64,000 nt of DNA from Rossellomorea aquimaris (GTDB lineage: Bacteria; Bacillota; Bacilli; Bacillales; Fictibacillaceae): NCBI GenBank assembly GCA_020524245.1, contig JAIVLN010000007.1, forward strand, positions 81,643 to 145,642, read 5' to 3'. Shown piece by piece: positions 27,212 to 36,821 of the stretch (position 1 is its first letter; each line of letters opens with the position of its first letter). Made by a program: the position numbers and the translations under genes. Under the pieces are notes generated by a model. The model saw only the letters and a list, made by a program, of their open reading frames with translations, did no database searches and was not told the origin of the DNA.

Positions 27212-27812
27212 ATGGTTCAGCAAAATCTTTCTGGTAACCATTATTCTTTTCAGTGTAAGTGCAGTGGTACCGGCAGTGTCCTCTGCTAATTCAGATGTAC
27301 CAGATTTCATTAAGAAATCTCAAAACAAAGAACACAACAAGATTGAGAAGAAAGAGATTTCTTTGTTAGGTGGCATTGCACCAGAAATTGATAAATGGAT
27401 TGGTCCCGTTTACAAGATGGGAATTAAAATTCTAACCATCATCTTCGTAGCAGGAATTATTGGGATGTCTTTTGCAGGACTCACTAAAACAGGTCATTGG
27501 ATGAAATGGGCTACTGGAGCAATGTTATTTTCCTTCATCGCTTTGCTCATTCTTAGACTCGGGCCTACATTATTCTTGACAACGAATGTAGTTGGTTTTA
27601 CACTAATTGTTAACAATACTGTAACTTTATTACAAATGATTGCATTTTGTGCAACTATCGGAATGATCTTAACATCATTAGGAATTCGTAAACTTTATAC
27701 AGTGGTTGGTAATCACCCAGAGTACTATAAATGGTCAAAGGGTCTTGGAGTAGCGGCACTTGTATTGGGAGTATTAACCGCCGTAATACCTGTTCTGTTT
27801 GATGTTGTATAA
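27201..27812 (+). CDS. Signal peptide plus four-TM membrane protein (VirB2/TrbC pilin-like?)
   Basis: 203 aa. A signal peptide ends near residue 29 (SSANS). The mature part has about four membrane segments, the first pair short and close, which is how VirB2/TrbC pilins of type IV secretion look; the extra pair is unusual. The assignment is tentative. It overlaps the previous gene. Confidence 0.5.
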   Translation: MAYKWFSKIFLVTIILFSVSAVVPAVSSANSDVPDFIKKSQNKEHNKIEKKEISLLGGIAPEIDKWIGPVYKMGIKILTIIFVAGIIGMSFAGLTKTGHWMKWATGAMLFSFIALLILRLGPTLFLTTNVVGFTLIVNNTVTLLQMIAFCATIGMILTSLGIRKLYTVVGNHPEYYKWSKGLGVAALVLGVLTAVIPVLFDVV

Positions 27813-27869
27813 CTTTTACTAAGTCATTCTCATAGTTACATAATTTATAATCAAAAGGAGGGCATTGAG

Positions 27870-28490
27870 ATGTTAAAGCTTGTAGTCGATAATACGAATG
27901 AAAACAATGTAAATGGAAGCCAGGATAAAACCTGTAGATCTCATTGCCTGAACTTTGATGCATCTACAAATGAGTGTGGTTTCTTTAAAGATATTAATCT
28001 TGATGATCCGAAAACAACTGAGCGATGCCAGAAGTACTTTGAATGGGAAAAGGACCTGGACGTAGAGGAAGAAGAAATCTTTGAGTTAATTGACGATGAG
28101 TTCTCCGTAGAGTTTGAAAGTAGCGATTTTCCTTTTGAGATTATGGGGGATAAATTTGAAAAAGGTCAATCTGAGTATCCATTTGCTCCTGACTTTGATT
28201 GCGGCCATGAAGATGGGATTTGGTTTGTAGCAGAAGATGAATCCTTCGGTTGCTGGATTATTAACCATTCCAAGAAACGCTTTCTAGATGTGAACAGTCA
28301 TGTGGCAGCTAAAGAGGGATGGAGTGAGAAGATTTACAAGTCTCCGTACCCGCTACATAACCATAATGCTTCTGCTCCACTATGTTCTCGAATGGCATGG
28401 TATGTAGAACAGGATGGTTATGGCCAGTATGTTTTAGTCATTAATGGTAAGATTCAAATGCTAACTGAGAAGAAACCTAAAAGTTGGTAA
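27870..28490 (+). CDS. Cysteine-containing acidic protein, 206 aa
   Basis: Near the N-terminus CRSHCLNFDASTNECGFF and a later ERCQKYF give a Cys cluster that may bind a metal. The rest is acidic with no known fold. AAAAGGAGGG precedes the ATG. Confidence 0.6.
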   Translation: MLKLVVDNTNENNVNGSQDKTCRSHCLNFDASTNECGFFKDINLDDPKTTERCQKYFEWEKDLDVEEEEIFELIDDEFSVEFESSDFPFEIMGDKFEKGQSEYPFAPDFDCGHEDGIWFVAEDESFGCWIINHSKKRFLDVNSHVAAKEGWSEKIYKSPYPLHNHNASAPLCSRMAWYVEQDGYGQYVLVINGKIQMLTEKKPKSW

Positions 28491-28525
28491 TTTAGAGTTA
28501 ATACTTGTATAAGGATGCGATAGAA

Positions 28526-28813
28526 TTGGAATTAATAAAGAATTTAAAGTCGTCGCTTTCAATAACTGTAGGGTTTGCTTTAGTTTATTACATTGTAAGA
28601 TTGTTATTTAGTTTGAGCTACCCATTGGAACCTTTGTATCCCATGGCTATAGATCCGTACAGTTTCCTGTGGTTTTTAAACTTTATATCACCATATTTTC
28701 TAGAAACAATAACGGTTTCTTTAAGTGTATTCATCTCAATATTCATTGTCTTTAGTATCATTACATTAGGCGGAGTGCTAGGTAAAAGTCTTCTACATAA
28801 ATTTAGAGTCTAA
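28526..28813 (+). CDS. Two-TM membrane protein, 95 aa
   Basis: The TTG at 28526 has AAGGATG 8 nt before it; a TTG at 28505 does not. Two membrane segments (about 11-30 and 60-85). Unknown role. Confidence 0.55.
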   Translation: MELIKNLKSSLSITVGFALVYYIVRLLFSLSYPLEPLYPMAIDPYSFLWFLNFISPYFLETITVSLSVFISIFIVFSIITLGGVLGKSLLHKFRV

Positions 28814-28885
28814 ACCTGCAAGGAGCCAATAAGATCAGATAGAAAAACAACACAATCATAGATTTCCGTTTATTAGCAATTCCTA

Positions 28886-28914
28886 TTGTTTGTGATGTTT
28901 AAGTTAAGTATACT
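28886..28914 (+). promoter_or_regulatory. Sigma-A promoter of the response regulator gene
   Basis: TTGTTT (28886-28891), 17 nt, TATACT (28909-28914). Transcription would start about 28921 and run into the hairpin at 28945. Confidence 0.75.
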
Positions 28915-28944
28915 TATAGGTAACAACAACATTTAAATTCAAGG

Positions 28945-28987
28945 GACGCCCCTGAAGAGGAATTATTCTCTTTAGTGGCGTCTTTTT
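28945..28987 (+). terminator. Leader terminator of the response regulator gene
   Basis: GACGCC-CTGAAGAG pairs with CTCTTTAG-GGCGTC (about 14 bp with a one-base internal loop), followed by TTTTT. It lies 26 nt before the start codon, between promoter and gene: an attenuator arrangement. Confidence 0.8.
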
Positions 28988-29012
28988 GCTTTTTTGGAAA
29001 AGAGGGGACGTT

Positions 29013-29702
29013 TTGAAAGTATTATTAATTGATAATGAGGTCATGTTTCGGAATGGTATAAAACACTTACTTGAATTACATTTTGAGAATGTAGAATTTG
29101 GAGAGGTAAGCATTGATGATTGGGATAAGTCAATGAAAGCGGATTATATTATCCTGGATGTTAACTTAAGAGACACATGTTCTATCAGTATTCTCAAGCA
29201 TTACACTAATCTTGGGATTCCAGTAATCGTATTCACAAGCTTGTATGAGAAGTCCGCTTCACTCAAAATACTGAAGCATAATGTTGCCGGTTATCTGCTA
29301 AAGCAAATGGAATCAGGAGAACTATTTAAGGCTCTTGAACTTATCTTCGATGGAGAACGGTACTATCATCGCAATGTATCTACCTTCATCTACACTGAAT
29401 ACTTTCAGAGTAAGCAAAATTCAGAAGAAAGAATTAATCAAGAATATAAATACAATCGACCAATAAACCTTCTAACCAAAAGACAGTGGCAGGTGCTTGA
29501 GCTTTTAGCACAAGGATACAACAATATGGAGATTAGTGAGCAGCTACATATCAGTGATAAAACTGCTAAAAATCATGTGTACACAATTATAAAAAGGTTT
29601 AACATGAGAGATCGATTAGGTGTCGTTTTATACGCTATCGGTAAGAAGTGGGTAAAGGACCCCAATGTGAAAGAGCTACAGAAGCAAGTTACCAATATTT
29701 GA
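29013..29702 (+). CDS. Orphan NarL/LuxR-type response regulator
   Basis: 229 aa from the TTG at 29013 (AGAGGGGAC upstream). The receiver domain starts KVLLIDNEVMF. It has a phosphorylatable Asp in YIILDVNL (about residue 50), Thr/Ser at VIVFTS and Lys at GYLLK. The LuxR HTH reads LTKRQWQVLELLAQGYNNMEISEQLHISDKTAKNHV (about 160-200, quoted as key parts). No histidine kinase is near, so the host would have to phosphorylate it. Confidence 0.85.
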   Translation: MKVLLIDNEVMFRNGIKHLLELHFENVEFGEVSIDDWDKSMKADYIILDVNLRDTCSISILKHYTNLGIPVIVFTSLYEKSASLKILKHNVAGYLLKQMESGELFKALELIFDGERYYHRNVSTFIYTEYFQSKQNSEERINQEYKYNRPINLLTKRQWQVLELLAQGYNNMEISEQLHISDKTAKNHVYTIIKRFNMRDRLGVVLYAIGKKWVKDPNVKELQKQVTNI

Positions 29703-29727
29703 CAATGACCAAACCCTCGTGTATTAT
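29699..29727 (+). promoter_or_regulatory. Consensus sigma-A promoter of the DUF2325 gene
   Basis: TTGACA (29699-29704), 17 nt, TATTAT (29722-29727). The -35 overlaps the stop codon of the regulator gene. Confidence 0.8.
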
Positions 29728-29760
29728 GTTGTTATCATTTAGTTTAAAAATAATAACAAC
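29728..29760 (+). promoter_or_regulatory. Inverted repeat at the transcription start
   Basis: GTTGTTAT (29728-29735) and ATAACAAC (29753-29760) are perfect complements, 17 nt apart. They follow the -10 directly, so they could be an operator or a 5'-UTR hairpin. Confidence 0.55.
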
Positions 29761-29782
29761 CATTATCAGGAGGGTGATTGTA

Positions 29783-30100
29783 ATGAAAAAGCAAACTATT
29801 GCTATTTTTGGTGGATCTAACGAAATGACGTATAAAAAGATTGGTAAGAAAATGAATTGTAAGGTACTTTTTCATAATGGCAAGACCAGGAACGGTGGCG
29901 TTAAGAAGGACTTTAAAAACCTGGTTAAAAACTCTGATTGTGTTGTCGTACTATTAGGGGCTATAGGTCATGTATCTATGGACGTTGTGAAGTCTTTATC
30001 TAAAGAATATGGAAAGCCGTTAGTCTTTCAACAAGGGTTTGGAGCATCGATGGCTATTCAACGTGGTCTAGAGCAATTGAAAGTTAACAAAGCTGCGTAG
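29783..30100 (+). CDS. DUF2325 family protein, 105 aa
   Basis: Begins KKQTIAIFGGSNEMTYKK, a Rossmann-like strand-loop, and includes NSDCVVVLLGAIGHVSMDVVK and GKPLVFQQGFGASMAI, as in DUF2325 proteins. Function of the family is unknown. A related domain ends the 348-aa protein at 35391. AGGAGGG before the ATG is strong. Confidence 0.7.
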   Translation: MKKQTIAIFGGSNEMTYKKIGKKMNCKVLFHNGKTRNGGVKKDFKNLVKNSDCVVVLLGAIGHVSMDVVKSLSKEYGKPLVFQQGFGASMAIQRGLEQLKVNKAA

Positions 30101-30110
30101 GTGATTTATC

Positions 30111-30245
30111 GTGTTACACAAAAATGAAGACCAATTGATTCATGAGCTAATTGAACTAGGGATCTTTAAAACAGGTGATGGAAAGCAACTCTATGAACTA
30201 AGCTTACATGAGCTTCTTGTAGAAATAGAGAATACTAGAGGGTGA
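30111..30245 (+). CDS. FbpA-like small protein, 44 aa
   Basis: GTG start at 30111 with TAGGTGAT upstream. LIELGIFKTGDGKQLYELSLHEL fits the FbpA (Fur-regulated basic protein) family pattern, whose members are small helical proteins linked to iron response in Bacillus. Here the basic tail is short. Role on the plasmid unknown. Confidence 0.6.
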   Translation: MLHKNEDQLIHELIELGIFKTGDGKQLYELSLHELLVEIENTRG

Positions 30246-30303
30246 TGGTACGAGCTATCCACATAAGATTATGACAACCGAGGGTTAAAAAATAATACGA
30301 TTC

Positions 30304-30320
30304 AAACGTGCTATACGTTT
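30304..30320 (+). promoter_or_regulatory. Palindrome at the next promoter
   Basis: AAACGT-ctata-ACGTTT type palindrome (6-bp arms, 5-nt spacer) next to a TATACT -10 like sequence at 30319-30324. Possible operator of the gene at 30364. Confidence 0.45.
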
Positions 30321-30363
30321 ATACTTGAAGTAGTAGAGCGAAAGTATAAAGGAGTGTAGTAGT

Positions 30364-30738
30364 GTGGATCAAAAAAAAGAGTTCAAAGATGTTGATTTAA
30401 TGACGAAAGAGGACGCTATTAAAGAAGTAAAAAGATTTTTTAAAGGGAACAAAAAATTCATTGATATGGCAGTTTCGATCATTTTGTCTACACATCATTT
30501 TGAAAAACTAGATAGTCTTGAATTAATGTCTAACAATTGGAACTGGGAAAAATTCATGAAAATTACTCTTGATACAAAAACGGGTTTTAAACAATTTTAC
30601 TATCGTAAAGGGAATCCTAAATACGCACCAGGTAATGTAGCACCTCATCTTGAAGGTAACAAAACTTTTGATATTGACGGGTTTCGAATCGTTATTTACG
30701 AAACCAAAACATCTAAGGCGGAAGAATATGAATTTTAG
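30364..30738 (+). CDS. Hypothetical protein, 124 aa
   Basis: GTG start with AAAGGAGTG upstream. Helical first half, then beta-rich (FYYRKGNPKYAPGNVAPH). No known domain. Confidence 0.55.
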   Translation: MDQKKEFKDVDLMTKEDAIKEVKRFFKGNKKFIDMAVSIILSTHHFEKLDSLELMSNNWNWEKFMKITLDTKTGFKQFYYRKGNPKYAPGNVAPHLEGNKTFDIDGFRIVIYETKTSKAEEYEF

Positions 30739-30834
30739 GTACTTAATGAACAAACCTTGTATCAGTTGAAGGATTACTTAATATTGCCAATAAAAAATAT
30801 ATATCCAACATGAAAACAATTGCGACGGAAAGGA

Positions 30835-30945
30835 ATGAAAAAAATTCCCTGTGAACATTATTTTAAGATTGTCAGAAATGATGATGAAGTAGTAAAGAAA
30901 TGTATTTATTGTGGTAAGGAAATAGTCATTGTTGATGAAGATTAG
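30835..30945 (+). CDS. Small zinc-binding protein, 36 aa
   Basis: CEHYF near the start and CIYCG near residue 25 form a Cys/His cluster. The frame is short and the ribosome binding site (GGAAAGGA) is close to the start, so this is tentative. Confidence 0.45.
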   Translation: MKKIPCEHYFKIVRNDDEVVKKCIYCGKEIVIVDED

Positions 30946-30995
30946 TGAATAGTTCGAACATACTTGAGATCTATGAAACAGAAAGGAAGATAATT

Positions 30996-31187
30996 ATGAG
31001 TAAAAAAATTCAACTATCTATGACAGTAACTTGGGAGTATGAGCCTGATAAAGAAAATTATGATGAAGGTATGACAATTGAAGATATGGCGAAGTCAGAC
31101 GCCAGTCATCCCGAAATTCATTATTTAATCAAAGAAGAAGGATCGTATAGTGATGTTAAATGGAAGATTATTGAGAAACCTCAGTGA
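30996..31187 (+). CDS. Hypothetical protein, 63 aa
   Basis: GAAAGGAAG precedes the ATG. Acidic, beta-strand-rich. No family recognised. Confidence 0.55.
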   Translation: MSKKIQLSMTVTWEYEPDKENYDEGMTIEDMAKSDASHPEIHYLIKEEGSYSDVKWKIIEKPQ

Positions 31188-31246
31188 ATGAATAATACGA
31201 TCACACATAAAGTAGAGCCAATATGTGTAAGAAAAGGAGAGGCATA

Positions 31247-31477
31247 GTGAAAAAGTTTACATCAGAATTATCAGAAGAACAGGGAATTGTTTATCATCAC
31301 CTGCAAAAAAATGTGAACGATGATGGTAGTAACCTGGTGAGTCTATGGGTTGAGATTTCGGAGTTTTATGAAGAAGTACCAAGCTATATTTGTGAAACAT
31401 ACGAAAAATTGAGCAGTATAGAGCAAATTGAAGTAATTCACTTTATTACTAAAAAGATTATTCGGAAAAACAAGTAA
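31247..31477 (+). CDS. Hypothetical protein, 76 aa
   Basis: GTG start at 31247 with GGAGAGG. Helical acidic protein. The upstream ACACAT / ATGTGT inverted repeat (about 31202-31226) may be an operator. Confidence 0.55.
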   Translation: MKKFTSELSEEQGIVYHHLQKNVNDDGSNLVSLWVEISEFYEEVPSYICETYEKLSSIEQIEVIHFITKKIIRKNK

Positions 31478-31516
31478 AGAGTGTTGCAGTACTGACAGAC
31501 AGTAGGAGAGATATTG

Positions 31517-31906
31517 ATGCAGGAATTAGAAAAGCTAGTATCTGAGAATGGTTGGCATTTGCATTTCTGGGAATCACGCTACGGAAAAGGAGTATTTGGT
31601 ATGGTTTCTCTTAATCCGTACTACATTAATGAAATTTATGATATATCCACTGGTGCAGACATTGAAGCTGTTGAATTTGAATTTTATATACAAGGGGCAG
31701 GATCGTGGCTTCCAATTGTTAAAGGAGAAAGTATTAAAGACGTTCTGGATTTATTAGATAAGAAAGTTGTTCTAAATAACATTGTTTGGTCACATGCAGT
31801 AGATCAAGCTTACGAGTGTATTATTGAAAAGAATGACGGTAATTATGGACTAAGAGTTGCAATTGATGAAAGAGTTTCACCCTTATTTAAACCTACTAAT
31901 CTTTGA
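31517..31906 (+). CDS. Hypothetical protein, 129 aa
   Basis: ATG at 31517 after TAGGAGAG. Mixed alpha/beta, with Trp/Gly-rich patches. Unknown. Confidence 0.6.
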   Translation: MQELEKLVSENGWHLHFWESRYGKGVFGMVSLNPYYINEIYDISTGADIEAVEFEFYIQGAGSWLPIVKGESIKDVLDLLDKKVVLNNIVWSHAVDQAYECIIEKNDGNYGLRVAIDERVSPLFKPTNL

Positions 31907-32042
31907 TTTTTTCAACATTAATCATACAACATCAAATTTTGAGCAGAAGTATTCACCAAGGAAGGTATCAGATTTTATTAAAAGTAACCATAAACGTTAA
32001 GGTGGATTTCATACATAACGCATGGGTTAAGGGGTTGGAAAT

Positions 32043-34181
32043 ATGTATTTGATAATTGCAGAGAAAGAGTTGCAAGCAAAGAAGCTGGCCGCTCCATTTA
32101 AAAGTAAATCAAAAGGTGATTGTATTGAAGTTGAACCGTGTGATGAGCTACCTAAAGGTGCACGTATCGTTTGGTGTTCAGGACATCTATGCGAACTAAA
32201 AGAACCTAAACAATATGACGATAGTTTCTCAAATTGGGAATTGGGAGATCTGCCGATTATTCCAAAACAGATGGAATTTAAAGTTGGGAGCGGAAGGAAG
32301 AATAAGCTCTTTAATGTCATTAAAAAATACATTCATGATTCATCTACTTCTTTGTTAGTGAACGGGGGGGATAGCGGCAGAGAAGGACAGTTAATTGTCG
32401 ATTTGGTTATTACCCTAGCCGGAGGTAGCAATAAGCCAGCCAAACGTTTATGGATCACCTCTTTAACCAAAGATGGAGTGAAAAAAGGTTTTAAAAATCT
32501 TCATGACAACAAAAGGTATCATCCCCTATATTTAGAAGCCAAAACACGAGCTCAAGCAGATTGGCTAGTAGGCATAAATGCTACCCGTTGCTTGACCTTA
32601 CTGATGAATGAAAAAGGGGCGAGCGGAACATTTAAAGTAGGACGCGTAAAGTCACCCATTATGACAATCATCTATGAAAGAGAGCTTCAAATCGAAAACT
32701 TCATTTCTGAGCCCTTTTGGGACGTTGTAGCAACGTTTAACATAGAAGGTTATACATACGAAGGTAAATGGTTTAATGATGACATGAGTCACCTCATGCA
32801 CCTCTCCCACGCAAAGTTAATAGAAGAGCAAGTGAAAGATAAACCTTGTGAAGTCGTACTGAGTGAAAAGGAAGACGATAAGAAACGCCCTCCTAGGTTT
32901 TTCAACACCTCCACACTCCTTACCAAGCTGAATAAGAAATACCAATATTCCACCCAAAAAGGGACAAAACTTTTGCAGGAGCTATACCAAAAAGGCTTCT
33001 TAACTTATCCAAGAGTAAAACCAGAAGTGGTTACCGAAGGAGAAGCAAAAGAGTTTCCTACTATCCTCAAGGAAATTGCTAAGATTCCAGCTTACAGTGA
33101 TTTAGTACCAGAGGAGATCCGTGAACTGATTACTGACAAGCGGTATGTTGATGCTTCGAAAGTAGATGATGGACATTACGCAATTATTCCAACTGAGGTA
33201 GTACCTGACTTAAATGAACTCAGTAAAGATGAAGCGAACGTTTATGATTTAGTGGTTCGGAGATTAATTGCTGCACACTACCCTGACGCCTTATATGAGA
33301 AGCGGAAGGTAATTACAGCTGTTGATGGTTTTACTTTTTTGACCAAGCATACGTCTATTATAGATATGGGATGGCGCTTTGTATTTGAAGAAGAAAAAGA
33401 GCCTACTGATAGTGAACCTGTACCTGATATGAAACCGGGAGCGTTAGGCTTAACAGAAGAAGTGGACCTAGATGAAAATGAAACCAAACCTATTCCGAGG
33501 TTCACTGAAGGTGATCTGCTTACAGTGATGGCTAATGCTGCTCATTACATAGATGATACGGCGAGAAAGGACTATTCAAAACAAGAACTTAGTCTTGGAA
33601 CGGATGCAACGAGAGCTAATATTGTTAAAGAGTTAATTGAATGCTCTTACATTACTGTTGAGAAGAATTTGGTACATATCACCCCGAAAGGGAGAATATT
33701 AGTGAATGCCCTTCAGAGTTCTGAAGGTATATTGTCCTCACCATTATTAACCGCAAACTGGGAGAGAGCCTTACTTCAAATTGGTGAAGGTAAACGGGAT
33801 CATACTCAGTTCTTAAATACAACTCGAGTCATGGTTGATAAAGTTATTCGTGAGATGAAAGAAACATCAAGCAGATGGGAATTTGAAGAAGAGATCCAGG
33901 AGCAAAAGGAAAGCGAATCTATTGGCCATTGTTTAGAATGTGGTTCTGAGTTAGTTGAAAGACAGAAGTTTTACGGTTGCAGTGCATATAAGCAATCAGG
34001 GTGTAATTTTAAGGTGTTCAAGGTTGTTGCAAGCAAGAAGGTACCAATAAAAGAATTACGTAAACTTCTTGAAAAAGGTACAACTTCAAAGCTGAAAGGT
34101 TTTAAAAATAAGGAAAAGAAACCCTTCGACGCTTACCTGACATGGAACTCAAATTCAAAAAAGGTAGAATTCAAGAGATAA
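32043..34181 (+). CDS. topB: DNA topoisomerase III (type IA)
   Basis: 712 aa. TOPRIM domain begins MYLIIAEKE with the acidic motif GGDSGREGQ (about 103-111). The active-site tyrosine is Y322 in FLTYPR. The C-terminal CxxC zinc knuckle (CLECG, GCSAY, CNF) is typical of plasmid TopB. Plasmid-borne type IA enzymes decatenate replication products and often lie near the transfer region. Confidence 0.95.
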   Translation: MYLIIAEKELQAKKLAAPFKSKSKGDCIEVEPCDELPKGARIVWCSGHLCELKEPKQYDDSFSNWELGDLPIIPKQMEFKVGSGRKNKLFNVIKKYIHDSSTSLLVNGGDSGREGQLIVDLVITLAGGSNKPAKRLWITSLTKDGVKKGFKNLHDNKRYHPLYLEAKTRAQADWLVGINATRCLTLLMNEKGASGTFKVGRVKSPIMTIIYERELQIENFISEPFWDVVATFNIEGYTYEGKWFNDDMSHLMHLSHAKLIEEQVKDKPCEVVLSEKEDDKKRPPRFFNTSTLLTKLNKKYQYSTQKGTKLLQELYQKGFLTYPRVKPEVVTEGEAKEFPTILKEIAKIPAYSDLVPEEIRELITDKRYVDASKVDDGHYAIIPTEVVPDLNELSKDEANVYDLVVRRLIAAHYPDALYEKRKVITAVDGFTFLTKHTSIIDMGWRFVFEEEKEPTDSEPVPDMKPGALGLTEEVDLDENETKPIPRFTEGDLLTVMANAAHYIDDTARKDYSKQELSLGTDATRANIVKELIECSYITVEKNLVHITPKGRILVNALQSSEGILSSPLLTANWERALLQIGEGKRDHTQFLNTTRVMVDKVIREMKETSSRWEFEEEIQEQKESESIGHCLECGSELVERQKFYGCSAYKQSGCNFKVFKVVASKKVPIKELRKLLEKGTTSKLKGFKNKEKKPFDAYLTWNSNSKKVEFKR

Positions 34182-34194
34182 AGGAGTGTAAGTA

Positions 34195-35349
34195 GTGGAG
34201 TGGAAAGTCAATAATGAAAAGTATGATATTGGTTCACTCAATGATAATGAACGTACAGAACTGTACCGACAATGCAGAGAGAATAAGTTACAAATTGAAT
34301 GTCTTTGCCAAAGTAACAACAATGTTTTTCCTAAGCTCCATATTAAACACAATAAGAATTCTGGCCTTTTCTATCCTGCTAATAATCCATCAAACAGTAA
34401 AAAGAGTATAAACCACTCAGATGATTGCATTTTCAACACATACTTCAGGCAGCACCTTAAAAGTAAAGGGATTTTATTGAATGAAGAGGGTAAATTTGTC
34501 TGTGTCATAAAAAGGAAAAAGAATGCAAATGGAAAAACCGGAAGCGCTGCAACATCGTCATTAACGAAGAGAAGTGAAACTGAACAAAGAAATTCAGTCA
34601 TAACCTCCCAAACTGCACTCCGGTTTTTATTTCTGACATTGGTTCAGAAATATGGTGTTAACCGATACATTCCTTCTCAACAAAGAAATGTACACAAACG
34701 TTTATACAAAGCTTTTTGCGATACTCTAATTAATAAGAAAGAACTAAAAGATATCGGTTATCTTGCCCATGAAAAATACAGATATAACTATAAAAAGCAT
34801 CAGCTTGTTGTAGGAATTGGTAATAGAACCGATATTGAAAAGGAACCAGGTACAGTGTTTTATAATATCCCTTTGTTTGCGTTAAACAATCCTTCTGAGA
34901 AAGCTATGGACTTAAAGGTACCAAAATGGATTTATGAAAAAGCTACATTCACACAAGCAAATGTGAATTTCGGGTACTTTCTACTTTGGAGAGATTATGA
35001 TCAGCAGGATACTCTTAGGGACCTTGAGTTAGTATTTGTACCAGCTGAAAAAGAAACGATGATTCCCATTGATTCCTCTTTTGAGGAAATCATGCTGTGT
35101 CATTTATATAACAAGAAGATACAGTTTAAGAAACCTCTTGTAATGGTTGACGGGGATGACTATCTGCCTGATTTCATCTTAGATCAGAAGCTGCCACATA
35201 CGGTCATTGAAGTAGCTGGCTTATTACATAATGAAGAATACAAAACGCACCTTGAACTCAAACAACAGCATTATCAGAGCAAAGGATATAAATACTTAGA
35301 GTGGGACGTTAGGCGAGACCTTAAAGCCGTTATTAAGGACATTATCTAA
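34195..35349 (+). CDS. DUF1173-like / CoiA-like nuclease candidate
   Basis: 384 aa. GTG start with AAGGAGTG. The C-terminal part YLPDFIL...VIEVAG...Y looks like a PD-(D/E)XK-type core (D, then E-V-x-G), as in CoiA-like and DUF1173 proteins of plasmids. A Cys/His pattern (CLCQ, HSDDC) near the N-terminus may bind zinc. It follows topB and may process DNA with it. Confidence 0.55.
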   Translation: MEWKVNNEKYDIGSLNDNERTELYRQCRENKLQIECLCQSNNNVFPKLHIKHNKNSGLFYPANNPSNSKKSINHSDDCIFNTYFRQHLKSKGILLNEEGKFVCVIKRKKNANGKTGSAATSSLTKRSETEQRNSVITSQTALRFLFLTLVQKYGVNRYIPSQQRNVHKRLYKAFCDTLINKKELKDIGYLAHEKYRYNYKKHQLVVGIGNRTDIEKEPGTVFYNIPLFALNNPSEKAMDLKVPKWIYEKATFTQANVNFGYFLLWRDYDQQDTLRDLELVFVPAEKETMIPIDSSFEEIMLCHLYNKKIQFKKPLVMVDGDDYLPDFILDQKLPHTVIEVAGLLHNEEYKTHLELKQQHYQSKGYKYLEWDVRRDLKAVIKDII

Positions 35350-35390
35350 TTCATTATGGCATCTATTTTTAAGTGAAGGAGGCTTTTATA

Positions 35391-36437
35391 ATGGACAAAG
35401 AACATATTTTTAAAAGTGCTAAAGAGGACCTTATTCAAATCATTAATGATGTACAAGAAGAAACCATTAAAAAAGACGCTCAGAATATTCGTAAATACCT
35501 GGACTTTTTGGAGACACTTGTTGAACTGCAGGGTCCCAAGAGAATTGAACAATTAGAGGAAGACGCAGACAATGGTGCACCAACTCCTGAAACTCATCTA
35601 GAACCTCTAGAAAGAGGTTGCACTTTTGAACGGAAATTAAAAGGTGGTTTCCTAACAGACCTGAATATTTATGTGCCAGAAACAGTCGTTAGGAAATTAG
35701 ATTTACAGTCGGGTGATATTGTAGAGGCAACTCCAAAAGAATCAATGGGGAGAGAACAGCACTATCACTTTACCTTGATTAATAAATGTTCAGAACCAAT
35801 ACATGATAAACGCGAGGTATTCAATTTTTGTAAAGTTGATAAAGATGGATCCATGTGGGTGTGTAACGAATTTCAAGATGGTAAGCTAATCAAATGGAAT
35901 GAAGTCCCATTCACTGTACGTTTAAGGGATAGTGATGTTAGTGAACTTGATATCCAGCAAGGGGACATTATCGATATAGCCTTCTATATTGATAAACCCG
36001 AAGTCTCAAGAATCGTCTGGAAGCATAGAACAGATGCAGAGATACATACAACCCCATTACCATCTAGTGCATATAAAGAACGGTCTTTCGATGTTACTGA
36101 GAAACAAAAAAACCTCTCCGACTTAGCCGGTAGAGCAATTACACTTATCGGAAATATAGATCACAAAGCGTCTTATCGTGAAGCTTTCAATAGTGCAGGT
36201 GCAACTTTTGACATAATGGACGGGAACGAAGACAAACATAGGTTATCATCAGCTGTAAGACGGTCAGAGCTAGTCATTATCATCATACCGAATGTAGGGC
36301 ACCATGGCGCAGAAATGGCTAAAAAGTACTGTAAAGAGAATAGAGTACCATTTAAAACAACGGATACTATGGGAACAAGTTCTATATTAAAGCTTGCAGT
36401 TGACTGGGCAACAGAGAATGAAAAGTATAGCGCATAA
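35391..36437 (+). CDS. DUF2325 domain protein, 348 aa
   Basis: AAGGAGG precedes the ATG at 35391. The N-terminal part is helical; the middle is beta-rich (LDLQSGDIVEATPKE). The C-terminal about 100 residues (AITLIGNIDHKASYREAF ... VIIIIPNVGHHGAEMAKKY) resemble DUF2325, like the short protein at 29783. Ends at the terminator 36442-36476. Confidence 0.65.
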   Translation: MDKEHIFKSAKEDLIQIINDVQEETIKKDAQNIRKYLDFLETLVELQGPKRIEQLEEDADNGAPTPETHLEPLERGCTFERKLKGGFLTDLNIYVPETVVRKLDLQSGDIVEATPKESMGREQHYHFTLINKCSEPIHDKREVFNFCKVDKDGSMWVCNEFQDGKLIKWNEVPFTVRLRDSDVSELDIQQGDIIDIAFYIDKPEVSRIVWKHRTDAEIHTTPLPSSAYKERSFDVTEKQKNLSDLAGRAITLIGNIDHKASYREAFNSAGATFDIMDGNEDKHRLSSAVRRSELVIIIIPNVGHHGAEMAKKYCKENRVPFKTTDTMGTSSILKLAVDWATENEKYSA

Positions 36438-36441
36438 AAGT

Positions 36442-36476
36442 AAAAGGGTTACCGACTTGTGTCAGTAACCCTTTTT
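36442..36476. terminator. Bidirectional terminator
   Basis: AAAGGGTTAC pairs with GTAACCCTTT, T's on one side and A's on the other. It serves the plus-strand DUF2325 gene and the convergent minus-strand small gene. Confidence 0.85.
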
Positions 36477-36641
36477 ATTATTCAGTAGATCGTTAATTAA
36501 GTCATTTAATTTTGAGTGGTATCTATGGTATGGATTCGGACCAAGACGTTCTAATTCTCTCTTATAATGTTCGAGTGCTATTCCAGGTTTGTACTTACCA
36601 GACTGAACCTGCAGAGCTTTTTTCATTACACTGTCCTTCAC
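36462..36641 (-). CDS. Hypothetical protein, 59 aa
   Basis: GTG start at 36641 with GGAGGGTGA. Basic helical protein ending within the shared terminator region. Unknown. Confidence 0.6.
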   Translation of the reverse strand: MKDSVMKKALQVQSGKYKPGIALEHYKRELERLGPNPYHRYHSKLNDLINDLLNNKKGY

Positions 36642-36784
36642 TAAATCACCCTCCACAATAAAATTTCACGTACCGTACTATCAATAATTAGTTCATATCC
36701 ACAAAAAACTTAATTAAGACAGAGTTTCCTCTATTATATAGGGATATTCAATACACAAAACAGATGATTTGGTAAAATATTCAT

Positions 36785-36814
36785 TTGCATATAACCGAAT
36801 TTCTTAGATATAGT
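36785..36814 (+). promoter_or_regulatory. Promoter of yolD-like gene
   Basis: TTGCAT (36785-36790), 18 nt, TATAGT (36809-36814). The LexA box lies just after it. Confidence 0.65.
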
Positions 36815-36821
36815 ATTAATA

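Noticed and set aside
27201..27812. Firm VirB2 pilin call
   Set aside because: The signal peptide and hydrophobic pattern fit, but no other type IV secretion gene is in the window and the extra two membrane segments are atypical.
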